Below are positions 23,266 through 34,832 of a stretch of DNA of 64,000 nucleotides, piece after piece. The notes under the pieces were generated by a model that was given only the letters and a program-made list of their open reading frames with translations, searched no databases and was not told the origin of the DNA. The first letter of the stretch is position 1; each line of letters starts with the position of its first letter. A program made the position numbers and the translations under genes. Source of the stretch: Cryptomeria japonica (lineage: Eukaryota; Streptophyta; Pinopsida; Cupressales; Cupressaceae); contig NC_081407.1 of assembly GCF_030272615.1 (NCBI RefSeq), positions 139,442,897 through 139,506,896 on the forward strand, in the 5' to 3' direction.

Positions 23266-25470
23266 TGCACCGAGCACCCACTTAGTGATTACAATTAATT
23301 ATGGATTATGTATAAAGTAAGCATCTTGTTACAAATGAGTTTTGTAACCTCTGTATACACTTCACCCAGACAATTCAAATCTTCTTTGTTTCTCTGATTT
23401 TCATCACTGCTAGTTCTCTCATTACTCTGCCTCTGCCTTATCGGTTAGATCCTCCATAGTCTGGTTCACTATTTCTGCTTTACTGGTCGAACCTCTTTCT
23501 CTCACTCTGCCTCTGCTCTACCGGGACCTTTTTCTCTCTATCCTGATTTTCCTTGGCACTCTGTTTCCACCTTACCGGATCTCCTTTCACTCCTTGTCCC
23601 TTATTGATACAATCTCTGCCAGTATAAAAGATAGTTATGTTCTGTAGCTGCTTACCGGTAAACCTTGAACCTTGTTGGTTCAATCTTGTCTGCTAGATCT
23701 TCTTCTTGCTCTTCCTCTCACTTCTCGATCTACCTTCAATTCAACACTCTACCCTTCAACAGATGGATCAATACTTACTCATCGCGCTTATCGGTTAAAC
23801 CCCTCTTACTGATTCTTTCTTCAACACAATCAGTCGCTTCAAAGTTGGCCACTTAAACACTAGAACTGATCACTCTTCTGTTCTCAACAATCACCTTCTC
23901 TTCTCCGACAACTGACATCATCAACCCATGTCTTCAATCTGCATATTTATACTCGGTCTTTCTTGCCAAAACAAACAATTAAACTTTGCGCCCTAGGGTT
24001 TTCTCCACCGACCCAATCCGTATCAAATCTGATTGGATCTCATCTCCGAGATTGATAGCCTACATCAGAACAAATAGTATTGTCATATTTTATTCTTCCA
24101 AAACACATTTACTATCTTTAGCAACCCACAACTTGTTTGTCGACCTCACTCTTGTCAGTCACAATGAATGATCTCACTGTTTCTTACTCCAAATCAGATC
24201 TGCAACCTGATGTCCTTCTTTGATCATAATGTCAAGGAATCAGATCTCTATCCTTTGACCTGCTTCGAGCCACAATCCTCTGCTCTTGACCCATGATTTT
24301 CGCAGTTTGCATTAATACTGACTTAGTCGGCAACTACCTCACCGACGCACCATTCATCAACCACTGCACGTTTGCCACCTGGATCCTACATGTCATCTTT
24401 GTCGGCATCCACCTCAAATCACTATGTCGGTTCAGGATGAGTCACCGACCAAGCATACAACCAGTGTTTACCGACTAGTTCACCTTATCCTACCAATTAT
24501 ACAGTAATCAGTTAATCTTCATGCCATGCACTTCACTATGCACATCTCCATTTGATGAGAGTCCTTCACTGTCTCTTTGTTAGCTTATCGATTTCCTTAC
24601 ATATTGGTTGACACAACATGTCAACAATCTCCAATGTAGACCATCTAGCATACCGATAGATATGTTTACCGGTTGACAATACTCCTACTTGCATACCGGT
24701 AAAACCCATAATAACACCATGCCAACAATCTTCAACTGTCTCCATATGTGGCAACACCAATCTCCATCAGCATCCCAGTTGACATCAACATCCCGGAATG
24801 AAACCATGTCTACAAATGCTAAGCTTTTCCTTTCTTCTTCATTATCTCGGACCTCATCTCAACCAGTTTTCCAAAGTGGCAAACTCATCACTACTTATCC
24901 TTCCTTTTTTGTCTCGGTAGCTCATCATGCCTTCTCTTGTTGATCCGGTTCATATCTTTGGTTTCATATATCGGAGGCTTCCTCATGATTCACTTTGGTC
25001 ATCCGGTATAGACCTTCAACCACCTGCCTTTAACTTCTTTGATTGTCTTCTACCAAAGGGTTATGATGTATTCCATGCATGTTGTGAGATAAGCTAAGAA
25101 TTGCCACCAATCGATAGGAGTAGATAGACAGTTGCACTCAATCTACCAATCTCCCGGTGGGTGTGGATCCTTGTCACCTGTTGGCCAATAACTGGTGGGA
25201 ACTGGTTGTCATTACATTGTTCTCTCTGCTTCCGGTATTGCCCCAATTTGATTTCCCTGTTTGAGCAGACACAACTTCAACCAGACATATAACCCGATTG
25301 AGAACACTCTCTATTAGTCTTCTCTTCATCCAGTGACAACATCTTTATCTAGTGGGAGTCCTACTATATGACATCAAACTACATACCGGTTGCTTGTACA
25401 TTCTTTATTGGATCAACCTTGCTTTCTTACTCGTCACATGCTTACCGATTGACAACAACACAATGCCAAC

Positions 25471-25578
25471 ACATTACTTACCGATTGACATTCCATACCG
25501 GTCTACACATTACTTACCGATTGACATTCCATACTGGTCTCCAACACTTACTCACTGGTTGACATTCGATACTAGTCG
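25471..25578 (-). repeat. 36-bp tandem repeat in the solo LTR
   Basis: Two near-identical 36-bp units beginning ACATTACTTACCGATTGACA at 25471 and 25507, followed by a degenerate third. Confidence 0.75.
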
Positions 25579-25631
25579 ACATCAATGACAATACAATCCA
25601 GTTGACATCAATGACAACACAATGCCAGGGG

Positions 25632-26440
25632 AAACAAGTTGGTATATTCGAGCTTATGGAAAATTTCTCCTTTAGCTTTAATTTGGGAGGTTTGGAAAGA
25701 AAGGAATAAGAGGATATTCTAGGACAAGGAGGAGAGTGAAGAATGATTGTGGAGCAGGATACAAAGAGATTTCAGATTTAACACTGCAGCTTCAATGATC
25801 AACTTAAGCATACACCCTTACAACTGGCTAGACAATAAAATTCAAGCTCAATGACCACTGATTAAGTTTAGGCCCATTAATGGGATTTCAAGGGTTGATC
25901 CTAATTTTTTTTCTAGGCCTAATATAAAATGGATTCCCCTAGATAAAGGCTAGATTAAGGTGAACTTTGATGGTGCGACGCGGGGCAATCTTGGTCAATT
26001 AGGAGCGAGGTATGTGGCAAGAAATCATGAGGGTGAGGTTTTGGCGAGATGTTTCCAAGGCTTAGGGGTGACTACCAACAATCTTGTAGAAGCAAATGTA
26101 GCTCTTTTGGCAATTCAGATGGCAAAAAGACTAGGAGTTTAAGATATTTGTAGTTGGAAGGTGATTCAAAGATTATCAGTCAGGTGATAACAAAGGGGAA
26201 TGCAATTCATTGGAAAATCGACAAAATAATACAGATCATAATTAGACAACTAAAGGAATTCCCAAAATTTAAGGTATCCCATACTCAAAGAGAAGGAAAC
26301 CAAGAAGCGGATATTCAAGCTAAAGAGGTCGTAGATTATCTACAAGGTGACATAAATTGGAAAGAGGAACAGGTGATGGTTTTAGAGAAGAATCAAGATA
26401 TGGAGAGAGTGGAAAAAACTATGAATGCCAAAAGTGTAAG
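25632..26440 (+). pseudogene. LINE ORF2 continuation with RNase H domain
   Basis: Resumes with KLVYSSLWKISPLALIWEVW and KERNKRIF, the segment that precedes RNase H in plant L1s. RNase H follows with VNFDGATRGNLGQLGARYVA (first Asp), LVEANVALLAIQMAK (Glu), a frameshift, then LEGDSKIISQVI (Asp) and SHTQREGNQEADIQAKE (last Asp and His). All four catalytic positions are present. RNase H in L1-type ORF2 is known from several plant L1 lineages. Confidence 0.85.
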
Positions 26441-27457
26441 AAATGATGAAATATGTAGCATGTAAGCATGGGAGCAGTAAGGAATTGCATTGGGTATGTG
26501 ATTGACAAAGGTGGATGTACGAAGGCAAAATTGCATCTCACTTGCAATAGAGCCGATTGTTGGCAGTTAGCGGTGTCCTTTCTCTTCAAGAAAAAATGGT
26601 GGGTCGATATATGCTACATTGACAAGACATCATTGCAAATAAGAGTTTAAAAACCAAAAAATCTCCATTGCTGGGCAGGATCCATATACAAGATAATGTT
26701 GCCAAATTTAATGAAGGAAGACAAGTTAAATGGCATTAAAGGCGCAGGGCAAAAGAAAGATGATTATATACCTCTAGTTCTTTGAGATTTCATTTATGTT
26801 TTCTCTAGTGTCTTGGTGAAGATTGGTATGTGGATATTGCAAAGTGCTTGAAGATGGAGGTTAACTTATCGCTATAGACACACAAAAAATAGGTTGCCTT
26901 TTGGGGTTGAATTACCGATGAAAGGCTGGAAAACATTTTCATCTTTGAGGAAAGAACCTTTATCACTTGAGAAAAAATTATGCTAGGAGAAGCATATCTA
27001 AATGGGGAATTCTGATATCACACTAATGCAAATATTGCTTCACTATTCATGGCACGGTGTCTTGAGTTGGAGCCAAGAAGTAAGGTCGCGGAGATTATGA
27101 ACAGGTGCGTGAAGAAAGAATAGTTGCTGGGGATGGAGAATTTTTTGGAAATGACCTGTGATAAGGAGGGGTTTGCTTGTCCAGGTGGGGTGTGGATTCA
27201 TGTCAGCAAATTTTTACCTCCTCTTAGGCCATTTCTACCATGGAGCGCTAATTACAACAAAGAAGTGAGGAGGACGACGACTTAGATTGGGATGCAGGGG
27301 GTGAAATCATACATTGAATAAGTGATTGCTTGGGAGACCAGTTTAGAGCAAGAAAAATGGGGACCACACGAGAACTACTGAGCCTTGAAGGTGAAATCGG
27401 CCCCTCCTAAGCGCAAACGGAGATTCCCTGTGGGTTCAAAGAAGACAAGGAAGGTCC
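26441..27457 (+). pseudogene. LINE 3' region with possible C-terminal extension of ORF2
   Basis: Beyond RNase H the sequence still gives protein-like pieces in broken frames, such as MENFLEMTCDKEGFACPGG, then WIHVSKFLPPLRPFLPWS and a basic tail APPKRKRRFPVGSKKTRKV just before the next insertion. I know no named domain for it. It continues after the inserted element at 29601-29720 and passes into the AT-rich tail. Confidence 0.45.
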
Positions 27458-27713
27458 TGTTTGGATGTGAAGCCCAACGGTCACATGACCATTCGACTTC
27501 CCCAAACTATTCATTTCACATCTGAATGTGATTGTATAAATGACTGAGTGCAGTCATGTATGTATTGGTATTGAGAGTTGATTAATAGAAGTTATTCCCT
27601 GCTTTGAGTGTGGATGTAGGCATATTTGCCGAACCACGATAAATCGTGTGTTGTCTCTTCTTATTGCTTTTATGTTTCTGTTATTGTTTTCTCTGCTCTT
27701 TCTAATCTTTACA
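27458..27713 (+). repeat. LTR A (256 bp) of the short element
   Basis: TGTTTGGATGTG...CTAATCTTTACA, followed at once by the Met-type PBS. About 98% identical to LTR B at 28982-29237, so the insertion is relatively young compared with the LINE around it. Confidence 0.9.
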
Positions 27714-27715
27714 AT

Positions 27716-27727
27716 TGGTATCAGAGC
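27716..27727 (+). promoter_or_regulatory. PBS, initiator-Met tRNA type
   Basis: TGGTATCAGAGC two bases after LTR A, the standard plant sequence complementary to the 3' end of initiator methionine tRNA. Confidence 0.88.
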
Positions 27728-27746
27728 CATGTTGGCTTGAGCAGAG

Positions 27747-28916
27747 ATGGAGGAAGAAGGAGAAGGTAAAACTTATAACTTCTATGGTAGTTTTACGTTC
27801 CATGTAAAACTATGCTTCAAACGCCGTGTACATTGGTGGGATGGTTGGAAGAAAGAGGGGAACTCAGTTGAAGAGGATAATCCAATGAAAGAAAAGGATG
27901 TTGGGATTCTTATTTGCTCTCCGCTTGAGCCAACCTTGGCACTTATTGGCCAAACCGTTAATGGCCGGGAAGTTGTTGGCATTCATGTGGTGAAGGTTGA
28001 ACGCCATGATAGTCCCTGTATAGACGCTGGAATTTCTAAGCTGAAAGATGTTGAAAAAGTGGTTGTTGTTGAATAGGATGAACTCAAGAGATTGCAGGAG
28101 GAAGAGTGTATGCCATTGGAGACCCAAGCTGAATCTGTTGTTGACTCCTAGGATGAGGAGGGTGCAGATTGGAGTGAGGTAGCGGGGCAAGGAGGCCTGG
28201 GAGAAATTTTGGCTTTGGAGAGCTCTGCGGATGGCATGGCCTTGGCGAAAATAAAGAGGCACTCCCATAATGATGACAACCTTTGTGCAGATAATTTCAT
28301 AGAAGCCTATGAGCCTATGGATTTAGATGACATAGTAAATGATAAAAGTCAGTTTTCTGGTTTGAAGCAAAAGCGACCATTGATAGGAGCAGAGGACAAT
28401 GGGCATCACTCCAAGCGGTTTCAGGCGTCACATGGAGTGAATGAAAATGTTATTGAATCTGTTAATGCTTATTCTAATGGAGGAGATGTTTTATCTTGAC
28501 TAGAAAGCATTGACATTCACCAACCTGATTGGATGGATGTGGATGATAGTGCCAATGTCGATAATGAACAACCTGAGGGTGAGAGAACTCAAACTCGTGA
28601 TAACAATCTGATGGAGTTGTTTGATGATGAAAATAATGCCATTGTTTTGTTCCTTGTAAGGTCTGATTTTTATGTTTGGATATTAGAATCTAGTAATTGT
28701 GAATCAGTAGATATTCTGTTACGGGGGAGTTTAGGTGATGGTGATGAAGAAATGTATTTTAAACTGGGACAAAGTGGTGTTTCAGTTTTTGGCATAATGG
28801 GTGAGTTTGTGCCTGATAGAGTTTTTAACTCTGCTTCGATTTGGAAAAGGCTGATTCGAAGCGTATGTGAACAAGAGTTTGTGAAGCTAAAATCTAGCAG
28901 GTTGGTTTTAATGTGA
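27747..28916 (+). pseudogene. Unidentified 389-codon frame inside the short LTR element
   Basis: A single frame from ATG 27747 to the TGA at 28914-28916, interrupted only by three stops (TAG near 28074, TAG near 28150, TGA near 28497). The N-terminal part includes FYGSFTFHVKLCFKRRVHWW and GILICSPLEPTLALIGQTVN; the middle is acidic (Asp/Glu/Asn); the C-terminal part includes YFKLGQSGVSVFGIMGEFVP and SIWKRLIRSVCEQEF. There is no CCHC knuckle, protease, RT or integrase. It ends 65 bp before the PPT. It may be a captured host cDNA or a highly diverged gag; I cannot tell which. Confidence 0.55.
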
Positions 28917-28981
28917 ATTTTGAAAATGGAAGCAGGGATGCTAGTGCATTGGCTGTGCCAGTTGGCCTTCACGGGGGAGAT

Positions 28982-29237
28982 TGTTGGGATGTGAAGCCCA
29001 ACAGTCACATGACCATTCGACTTCCCCAAACTATTCATTTAACATCTGAATGGGATTGTATAAATGACTGAGTGCAGTCATGTATGTATTGGTATTGAGA
29101 GTTGATTAATAGAAGTTATTCCCTGCTTTGAGTGTGGATGTAGGCATATTTGCCGAACCACGATAAATCGTGTGTTGTCTCTTCTTATTGCTTTTCTGTT
29201 TCTGTTATTGTTTTCTCTGCTCTTTCTAATCTTTACA
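28982..29237 (+). repeat. LTR B (256 bp) of the short element
   Basis: Starts TGTTGGGATG after the PPT and ends CTAATCTTTACA. Instead of flanking DNA it is followed by an 8-bp spacer and inverted LTR sequence. Confidence 0.9.
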
Positions 29238-29245
29238 ATAACAGA

Positions 29246-29600
29246 TAAAGATTAGAAAGAGCAGAGAAAACAATAACAGAAACAGAAAAGCAATAAGAAG
29301 AGACAACACACGATTTACCATGGTTCGGCAAATATGCCTACATCAATAAAGATTAGAAAGAGCAGAGAAAACAATAACAGAAATAGAAAAGCAATACGAA
29401 GAGACAACACACGATTTATCGTGGTTCGGCAAATATGCCTACATCCACACTCAAAGCAGGGAATAACTTCTATTAATCAACTCTCAATACCAATACATAC
29501 ATGACTGCACTTAGTCATTTATACAATCCCTTTCAGATGTGAAATGAATAGTTTGGGGAAGTCGAATGGTCATGTGACCATTGGGCTTCACATCCCAACA
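29246..29600 (-). repeat. Partial (98 bp) and complete inverted LTR copies
   Basis: 29246-29344 matches the last about 98 bp of the LTR in reverse orientation; about 29345-29600 matches the whole LTR in reverse. The junction after LTR B reads ACAATAACAGA, itself a string found inside the inverted LTR, so microhomology is present. The outer edge is followed directly by the GGTCC target copy. Confidence 0.88.
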
Positions 29601-29605
29601 GGTCC

Positions 29606-29942
29606 ATGGGATGCTGCATGGTGGATCTTCTAGTAGCAGATGCGGACCAAAGATAGTGAACCAAAATACGACAATGGTGGTGGCAAATGATGAAAAAGGG
29701 AAAGCAATCATGGAGGACTAGGATGAAGGGCGATACTTTGCTCTATTTTTTGGTTTTTTTGGTTTCTGTCGGTTAGATCAATGCACACTATTAAGCAATG
29801 AGATCACAATTTTTGTATTATGATATAAGGGTTGAAAATGTTGAGCTGGTAATTCAACTTCTGTTATGCATAGCTGATGAACTGATAATATGGAATGCAT
29901 TTTCTTTCAAATTAATACAAATATCAATTATTGATCCAAAAA
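29606..29942 (+). other. 3' end of the LINE
   Basis: Continues the LINE C-terminal frame for about 40 codons and then becomes AT-rich, ending in AAAAA directly before the right target copy at 29943. Confidence 0.6.
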
Positions 29943-29961
29943 AAGTTGGTAACCCATCAAA
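29943..29961. repeat. Right target-site duplication of the LINE
   Basis: Perfect 19-bp copy of 17657-17675. Confidence 0.9.
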
Positions 29962-32900
29962 TTACACCAATATAATGGTGTAAAAAATGAGACAAGGATT
30001 GTTGGGTTGAAAAGACATTGAAGACTCTATTAGCAGTGACCTAGAGTCATTATTGTGTCTTGGAGGTTTGTGGTTCTTCAAGAATTTCCTCATTATAGCG
30101 AGGCCTTGACTCTAGTATCAAAGAATGAAGTTTTTGCTATTTTCATTGATGTTTCATAATTATAAATCAATATTTATACAACTAGTTCCTAAGGTGCATT
30201 ATTCTCCTTCCAAACTTTGAAGCATGATTTATCTCTTGGTAAAGAAATAAATTATTTTTCTTTTCTTTGTTTTACCCACATAAGTGATTTGTAGTCAACC
30301 ACGTGGATGGTTGGAATGGGTTCATTTACGCTAAGCATGAACTATCATAAAATATAATATAATTCAAACCCTAGATGCTATGATAGATCAAATGTCCAAG
30401 CATGTTATGAGAAAGGTTACCCATATTGTTCATACATCCCAACATCAAATACTTGGAAACAAGTTAAGGATAAAAGAGATTAATAATATTAGAAGAAATT
30501 GTGAAGAAAGGTTTAAGGCCTTGCAAGAAAAAAGGTATGCTACTATTATAGACAATAGGTTTATCCATCCCCAATAGTTTTGCTTGATCCCATCTAAAAA
30601 AAGTTGGCCTTTCTTAGGTCTACTATAGAAGGAAAATAATGAAATTTGGGATATGCAGATTGATGTATTAGTTTGAAGGTTATGATCTTTAGGAGAGGGA
30701 TGCACATGTTGAAGTATTTGCAAAATTCATGAAAAAATTCTAGTATTAAGATGAAGACACACAAATGAGATTTTTTGTTAGGTCATCACGAGGAAAGGTA
30801 AAGAGTTCGTATGATGACTTCCTAGAGAATTATTTTTCCTCTTGGAACAATCTTGTGGTTGCATTTGAAGAGGATTTTTCATTGTGTTTGGATTGCATTA
30901 TTCTTATCCAAGAGTTAGAATAAATCAAATCGAAAGAAGAAGAGTTTAGCATGATTTTCAATCACAAGTTCATGGTCGCTATTTCCATGATTCTAAAATT
31001 ATTTAGACCTAACAAACTTGCATGTATTGATATGCTACTTGTAGCATGTGATGTTATTCTATGTTCAATATAAAATAATTTAATTTGATGAACATGCGAT
31101 AGGAATATAGATACCTTGATTATATTGGTAATTTGGGAAGGGGTATGATTGCAAAATCATTATCCATAGATACAAAGGTTGTTAGTGATGAGCAAGTTGT
31201 TATGGACAACAAATGCATGGATATTTCATGTGTCAAGAAAATAATATCCAATGATAATTGTGTTTGTAGGTGGGTATAGGAAGGTTTTGGTACAATATAT
31301 AACAACTATACAAAGGATAACAACAATGTTTGCGCCTACCTTCAACTAGATCAACCATCTATAGACGATGATTAGTGATGATTCCCAATTTAAGAGTGAG
31401 GAATCTAACCTTATTATTAGGAACATTGAAATCAATGAAGATGAAGAGGTGTGTACAAGTGAACAATCAAATGGATCAAATTTTGAAGTTGATTATCTAG
31501 AGTGTGCACATGATGATTAAGTGGAGGATTAACAAGAACTTAGTTTCTTGTTTGATTTTTTACCCATTTTCCCCAGTCTTGATGTTCAATCTACTAATCA
31601 TTGTTTGCATAAGGATGACTTGGACATGGTTGCACTTGATGGTGGTATTTTTGAAACAAGTGTTGGTGCAACAAATGATTTTCTACTTAAATACCTTACC
31701 TATGATGATTGGATAAATGGTGATTATATGGATGCATATCAAAACCTATCCATTTGGTGTAATATTTTTTGTCTCCCTCATATAGATTGTGCTTCAATAG
31801 GTCACATAAAAGTATTGTTGATAAAATGGACGTGGAAGAAGAAATATGCCACAAGTTTGATTTTAGTAGCATAACCAGTTGCCAATATAAAAATAAAATA
31901 GTGAGATAATTTGAAGAGTATAATTCTTCACTTGAAGTATCTCATGATCCTAAATTTTTTTTTGGGTGAAGAATGAATCAACATAAATGATAATAAGATA
32001 TGCTAATTACTTATTTTTGTCAGGATGAGTTGAGTTGACTATGGAATTTTCCTTCACGATGAAGAGGTATCTTCTTTTAGTGTGGTTGACAATGCACTTA
32101 AGTTTGAATTTTTCACTTGGGCCTAGTATATGGTTTGTGATGAAGTTGAGCATCAAAAATCATACCAAGTTGAAGATAAGCCAATTGCTCAAGTTTTGTA
32201 TATGCTTAAGATTCATTTTTTTAGTTTGATGTGCATAAGAACGAGCTTAATTGTATAAATCAACTTAGTGGTCAGGCATATTATTCATTGCAATGTGAAT
32301 TGGAGGTATTTTATTTGCCTTAATTAAGTTGAAGAGTTCAACAAATATGAATATACCATAGTTTCTTTTGGGGCTAATCTAATTTATCAAATTGTGTCAC
32401 CAATTGATATGGATATAAATAATGCATTAGATAATAGGTGGGTGACATGTTGTGGTTGCCCTACAATGGAAATATTAGTTATGGAACGAGTCTTCACTCT
32501 TTCAAGGGTAATCACATATCTATACATGCAAGAATAAGGCCACCATTTTTGTTGCATGACGTAAGTTATTTTAAGTTGAGGGAAGTTAGTTCTTATAATA
32601 GGATGGTTTTGATAGAAGAAAGTAACTCCATCCATCTTCTATAGGGTTGAATTGCATTCTGTTAAATTTTGTTTCACAACATTCTTTTCATTATCCATGT
32701 TATGTCATGCTAATTGACTATAAATATTACCATATTGTAATGTTGTAAATTACATCCTATGCAATTGACATTACATAAACCTTCCCTCTAGTCATAAATC
32801 TAAGAAAATTGCAAGCCTTAGAATTTTTATCCTAACCCGCTAACCGTCTTTGCCACCTTCCATGTTTAACTTCCTGACTGTTGAGTTTGGATTGTGCATG

Positions 32901-33370
32901 GATGCATGCGCATTGCGGAGATGTTTGCACGTCATGCATTTGTATCACGAATATTTGCGATTGAGTTGTTTGATGGAATGCTACACTTGCTATATTTGGT
33001 AGTATAACACTCCTATTTAACTGCATCAATGTTGGGAATGATTGACAGTCTCATAAATCTTCATATTTCACCTCATTTTAGCATTCTTGAAGCTCTCTCT
33101 AGATTCCTCTTGCATTATTCTTGATCTCTTGAACATTCTCAGTTTACCAGTGCTCTGTTATTGCATATTTTTGTTCACAACACTCTACCACCTTCCATTG
33201 TTGTACACAATGAAGCTTCACAACCTCGAAGCTCATTGCTATTTTTCATTCTAGCAAGCTCCATATTTTCTGATTTTGAAGGAAGATAACACTTTGAGTT
33301 TTGCATTTGTGTTGTCTTGAATCTTACCATAATTATCTCATTTTATTTACATCTATTTTATCTATCTTGT
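29962..33370. other. Unidentified AT-rich region with coding-like scraps
   Basis: Plus-strand pieces at 30380-30577 and 31548-31874 (for example LPIFPSLDVQSTNHCLHKDD followed by LDMVALDGGIFETSV) have some protein character but no recognised family, and stops are frequent. The last 500 bp look like an LTR or UTR in composition. It was contiguous with 16140-17656 before the LINE inserted. I cannot name any gene here. Confidence 0.35.
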
Positions 33371-33825
33371 CATTGAAAAACTCGCTGCAAAACAACTTCC
33401 CTCTAATTTTGATACTTTTGAAAATGTAACCTCGACGTTCAATTTTTCCGCTTCTATTATACCTTTTGCCAATGTTCAACACTTGGGGAAAGAGAATCTC
33501 CTAAAAATGAGTGTTGGAAAATCAAAATGGAGGCATAAACCAACAGTAAATGTCCTTCTCCCCAACTTGGATGTGGCATTTTCCTCATTTAATTATTTTA
33601 AACTATTTTCAAATTTGGGACCATTAAATATATGGAAATGAAGATAAAAACAACACCTTTTCAAAGAACATTAAAATTTAACTTATGACCACCTAGAGAT
33701 GTGTGGAATGTCCCAAAATCATGCTTGCAAGACAAAAATGAGACCACGACAAAATTAAACAAAAAAGAAAATCAATATATTTTGGTTATGTAGGATTTTC
33801 CATGCACCTAGATGCTCTTGCATCA
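33371..33825 (-). repeat. Truncated left (3') LTR of the outer element
   Basis: Aligns along its length with 35560-35833 plus 40594-40773, with moderate divergence and small indels. The first roughly 500 bp of the right LTR (35063-35559) have no counterpart to the left of 33371. Confidence 0.65.
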
Positions 33826-33894
33826 AACACCCCAAGTAAGAATAAATGTTTCATGAGTCAAAACTCATGAACATTTGAAGATCCTATGCTTGTT

Positions 33895-34832
33895 CTACAT
33901 CCCTTGTTCTTCCTTTTCTACTCGATTTTTCTCTTTTACAATACTTCGAAACTTCTCGTCTCTTCCATCCTTCTTCTTTCTTCTTCTTATCCCTCTCATA
34001 AAATTCACTTTATTGTAATATGAACCTAACCAAGATTTATCTTCCCACTCTAATTTGTCTTCAACTCCTTGTTGTACCTCAACTCGTGTCACCTTATTGC
34101 TACACATAACTTATTTTGTTCCCCCACATTCTTTTACCATTACATCAAAACAAAGATAAACTCCAATATCAACATTACTAAAATTTGAAAAATTGATAAT
34201 TGCCCCTGCTTTCCCCTCTTTCTCTACTTCTGCAACTTTTCCTTTTGTACATGCAACCTCCGCATCTACCACTTTTATGCCTTCAATAAGACATATCACC
34301 TATATTTTTTTTTCTTTTCACCATTTTCTTCTTTATCTTTCATGCAATCTACATGAAACTCTATTGCTTCTTCAATTTTATCTACATTCAAAGCAATGTT
34401 AGCATATAAGCAATGGGATTCATCCTTTCCCATCTTCATTTCCTCTATCACTTCTTTAAATAATTTTTCTTTATTCCTTGTCTCCTCTTTCAATAGGAAA
34501 CACTCCTCATCTTCATAAATTTGTTCATCAAATATAGGACTCTCAAGGTCCATTTTATGAACTCCTCCATCTTCTACTTCTTCATTCGGTTCAAACAAAA
34601 AAATATTAGATAAAATAAAATCTTCAAGTTCTTTATCAAATATAGGGCCTTCATAGGTCACTGTATCCTCCTCTTCAACTACAATCTCTCCAACTATTGC
34701 AATCTCACTCTTTTCTTCTTTAGTGCCACATGCATGACATTTTGTTGCATCTTCTCTCTTTCTTGCAATAAAAAAATCATTACGAAAATAATACTTCTCC
34801 AAGGCATTCACTCTAATTTTGATCTTCAACAA
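33895..34832 (-). pseudogene. Acidic unidentified frame inside the outer element
   Basis: Three minus-strand segments (34832-34296, 34299-34111, 34107-33895) join through one frameshift at a T run (about 34303-34313) and one stop to give roughly 310 residues. The first part is strongly acidic (EVEDGGVHKMDLESPIFDEQ followed by IYEDEECFLLKEE); the last is basic (RGIRRRKKKDGRDEKFRS). There is one CHAC motif but no gag, protease or RT signature. It fills most of the internal region. Identity unknown. Confidence 0.45.

Larger units (their letters stand above)
22891..25627 (-). mobile_element. Solo LTR of a copia-type element (2737 bp) inside the LINE
   Basis: GGGG at 22887-22890 and at 25628-25631 bracket a unit that on the minus strand starts TGGCATTGTGTTGTCATTG and ends CTTGTGTTCTACA (TG...CA). 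Removing it restores the LINE frame QAWG-NKLVYSSLWKISP, so the boundaries are firm; the duplication is 4 bp, or 5 with one mismatch. There is no PBS or internal coding sequence, so it is a solo LTR left by LTR-LTR recombination. It is rich in ACCGG/TTACCGGT and contains two short tandem repeats. The R/U5 part resembles the LTR at 50182-51697. Confidence 0.82.
27458..29600 (+). mobile_element. Short non-autonomous LTR element with an added inverted LTR; both outer ends are U3
   Basis: Target copies GGTCC lie at 27453-27457 and 29601-29605. LTR A is 27458-27713 and LTR B 28982-29237, each 256 bp, five differences. PBS TGGTATCAGAGC at 27716-27727; PPT GGGGGAGAT just before LTR B. After LTR B come 8 bp, a 98-bp inverted U5 piece (about 29246-29344) and a complete inverted LTR (about 29345-29600). 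The right outer end is therefore a U3 end like the left one. No gag or pol; the internal region carries one long unfamiliar frame. Confidence 0.88.
17676..29942 (+). mobile_element. Full-length L1-type LINE with two later insertions
   Basis: Bounded by a perfect 19-bp duplication (17657-17675 and 29943-29961) and ending in a short A run. It contains ORF1 (DUF4283-like), then ORF2 with endonuclease, RT, zf-RVT, RNase H and a further C-terminal part. Removing the solo LTR (22891-25627) and the short LTR element (27458-29600), with their target copies, leaves about 7.4 kb, a normal size for a plant L1. The many stops and frameshifts make it a dead copy, but its structure is complete from 5' end to tail. 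Confidence 0.88.

Noticed and set aside
23041-25600. Repeated short motifs as a possible CRISPR-like array
   Set aside because: Units are tandem without unique spacers and lie inside a solo LTR of a plant genome.
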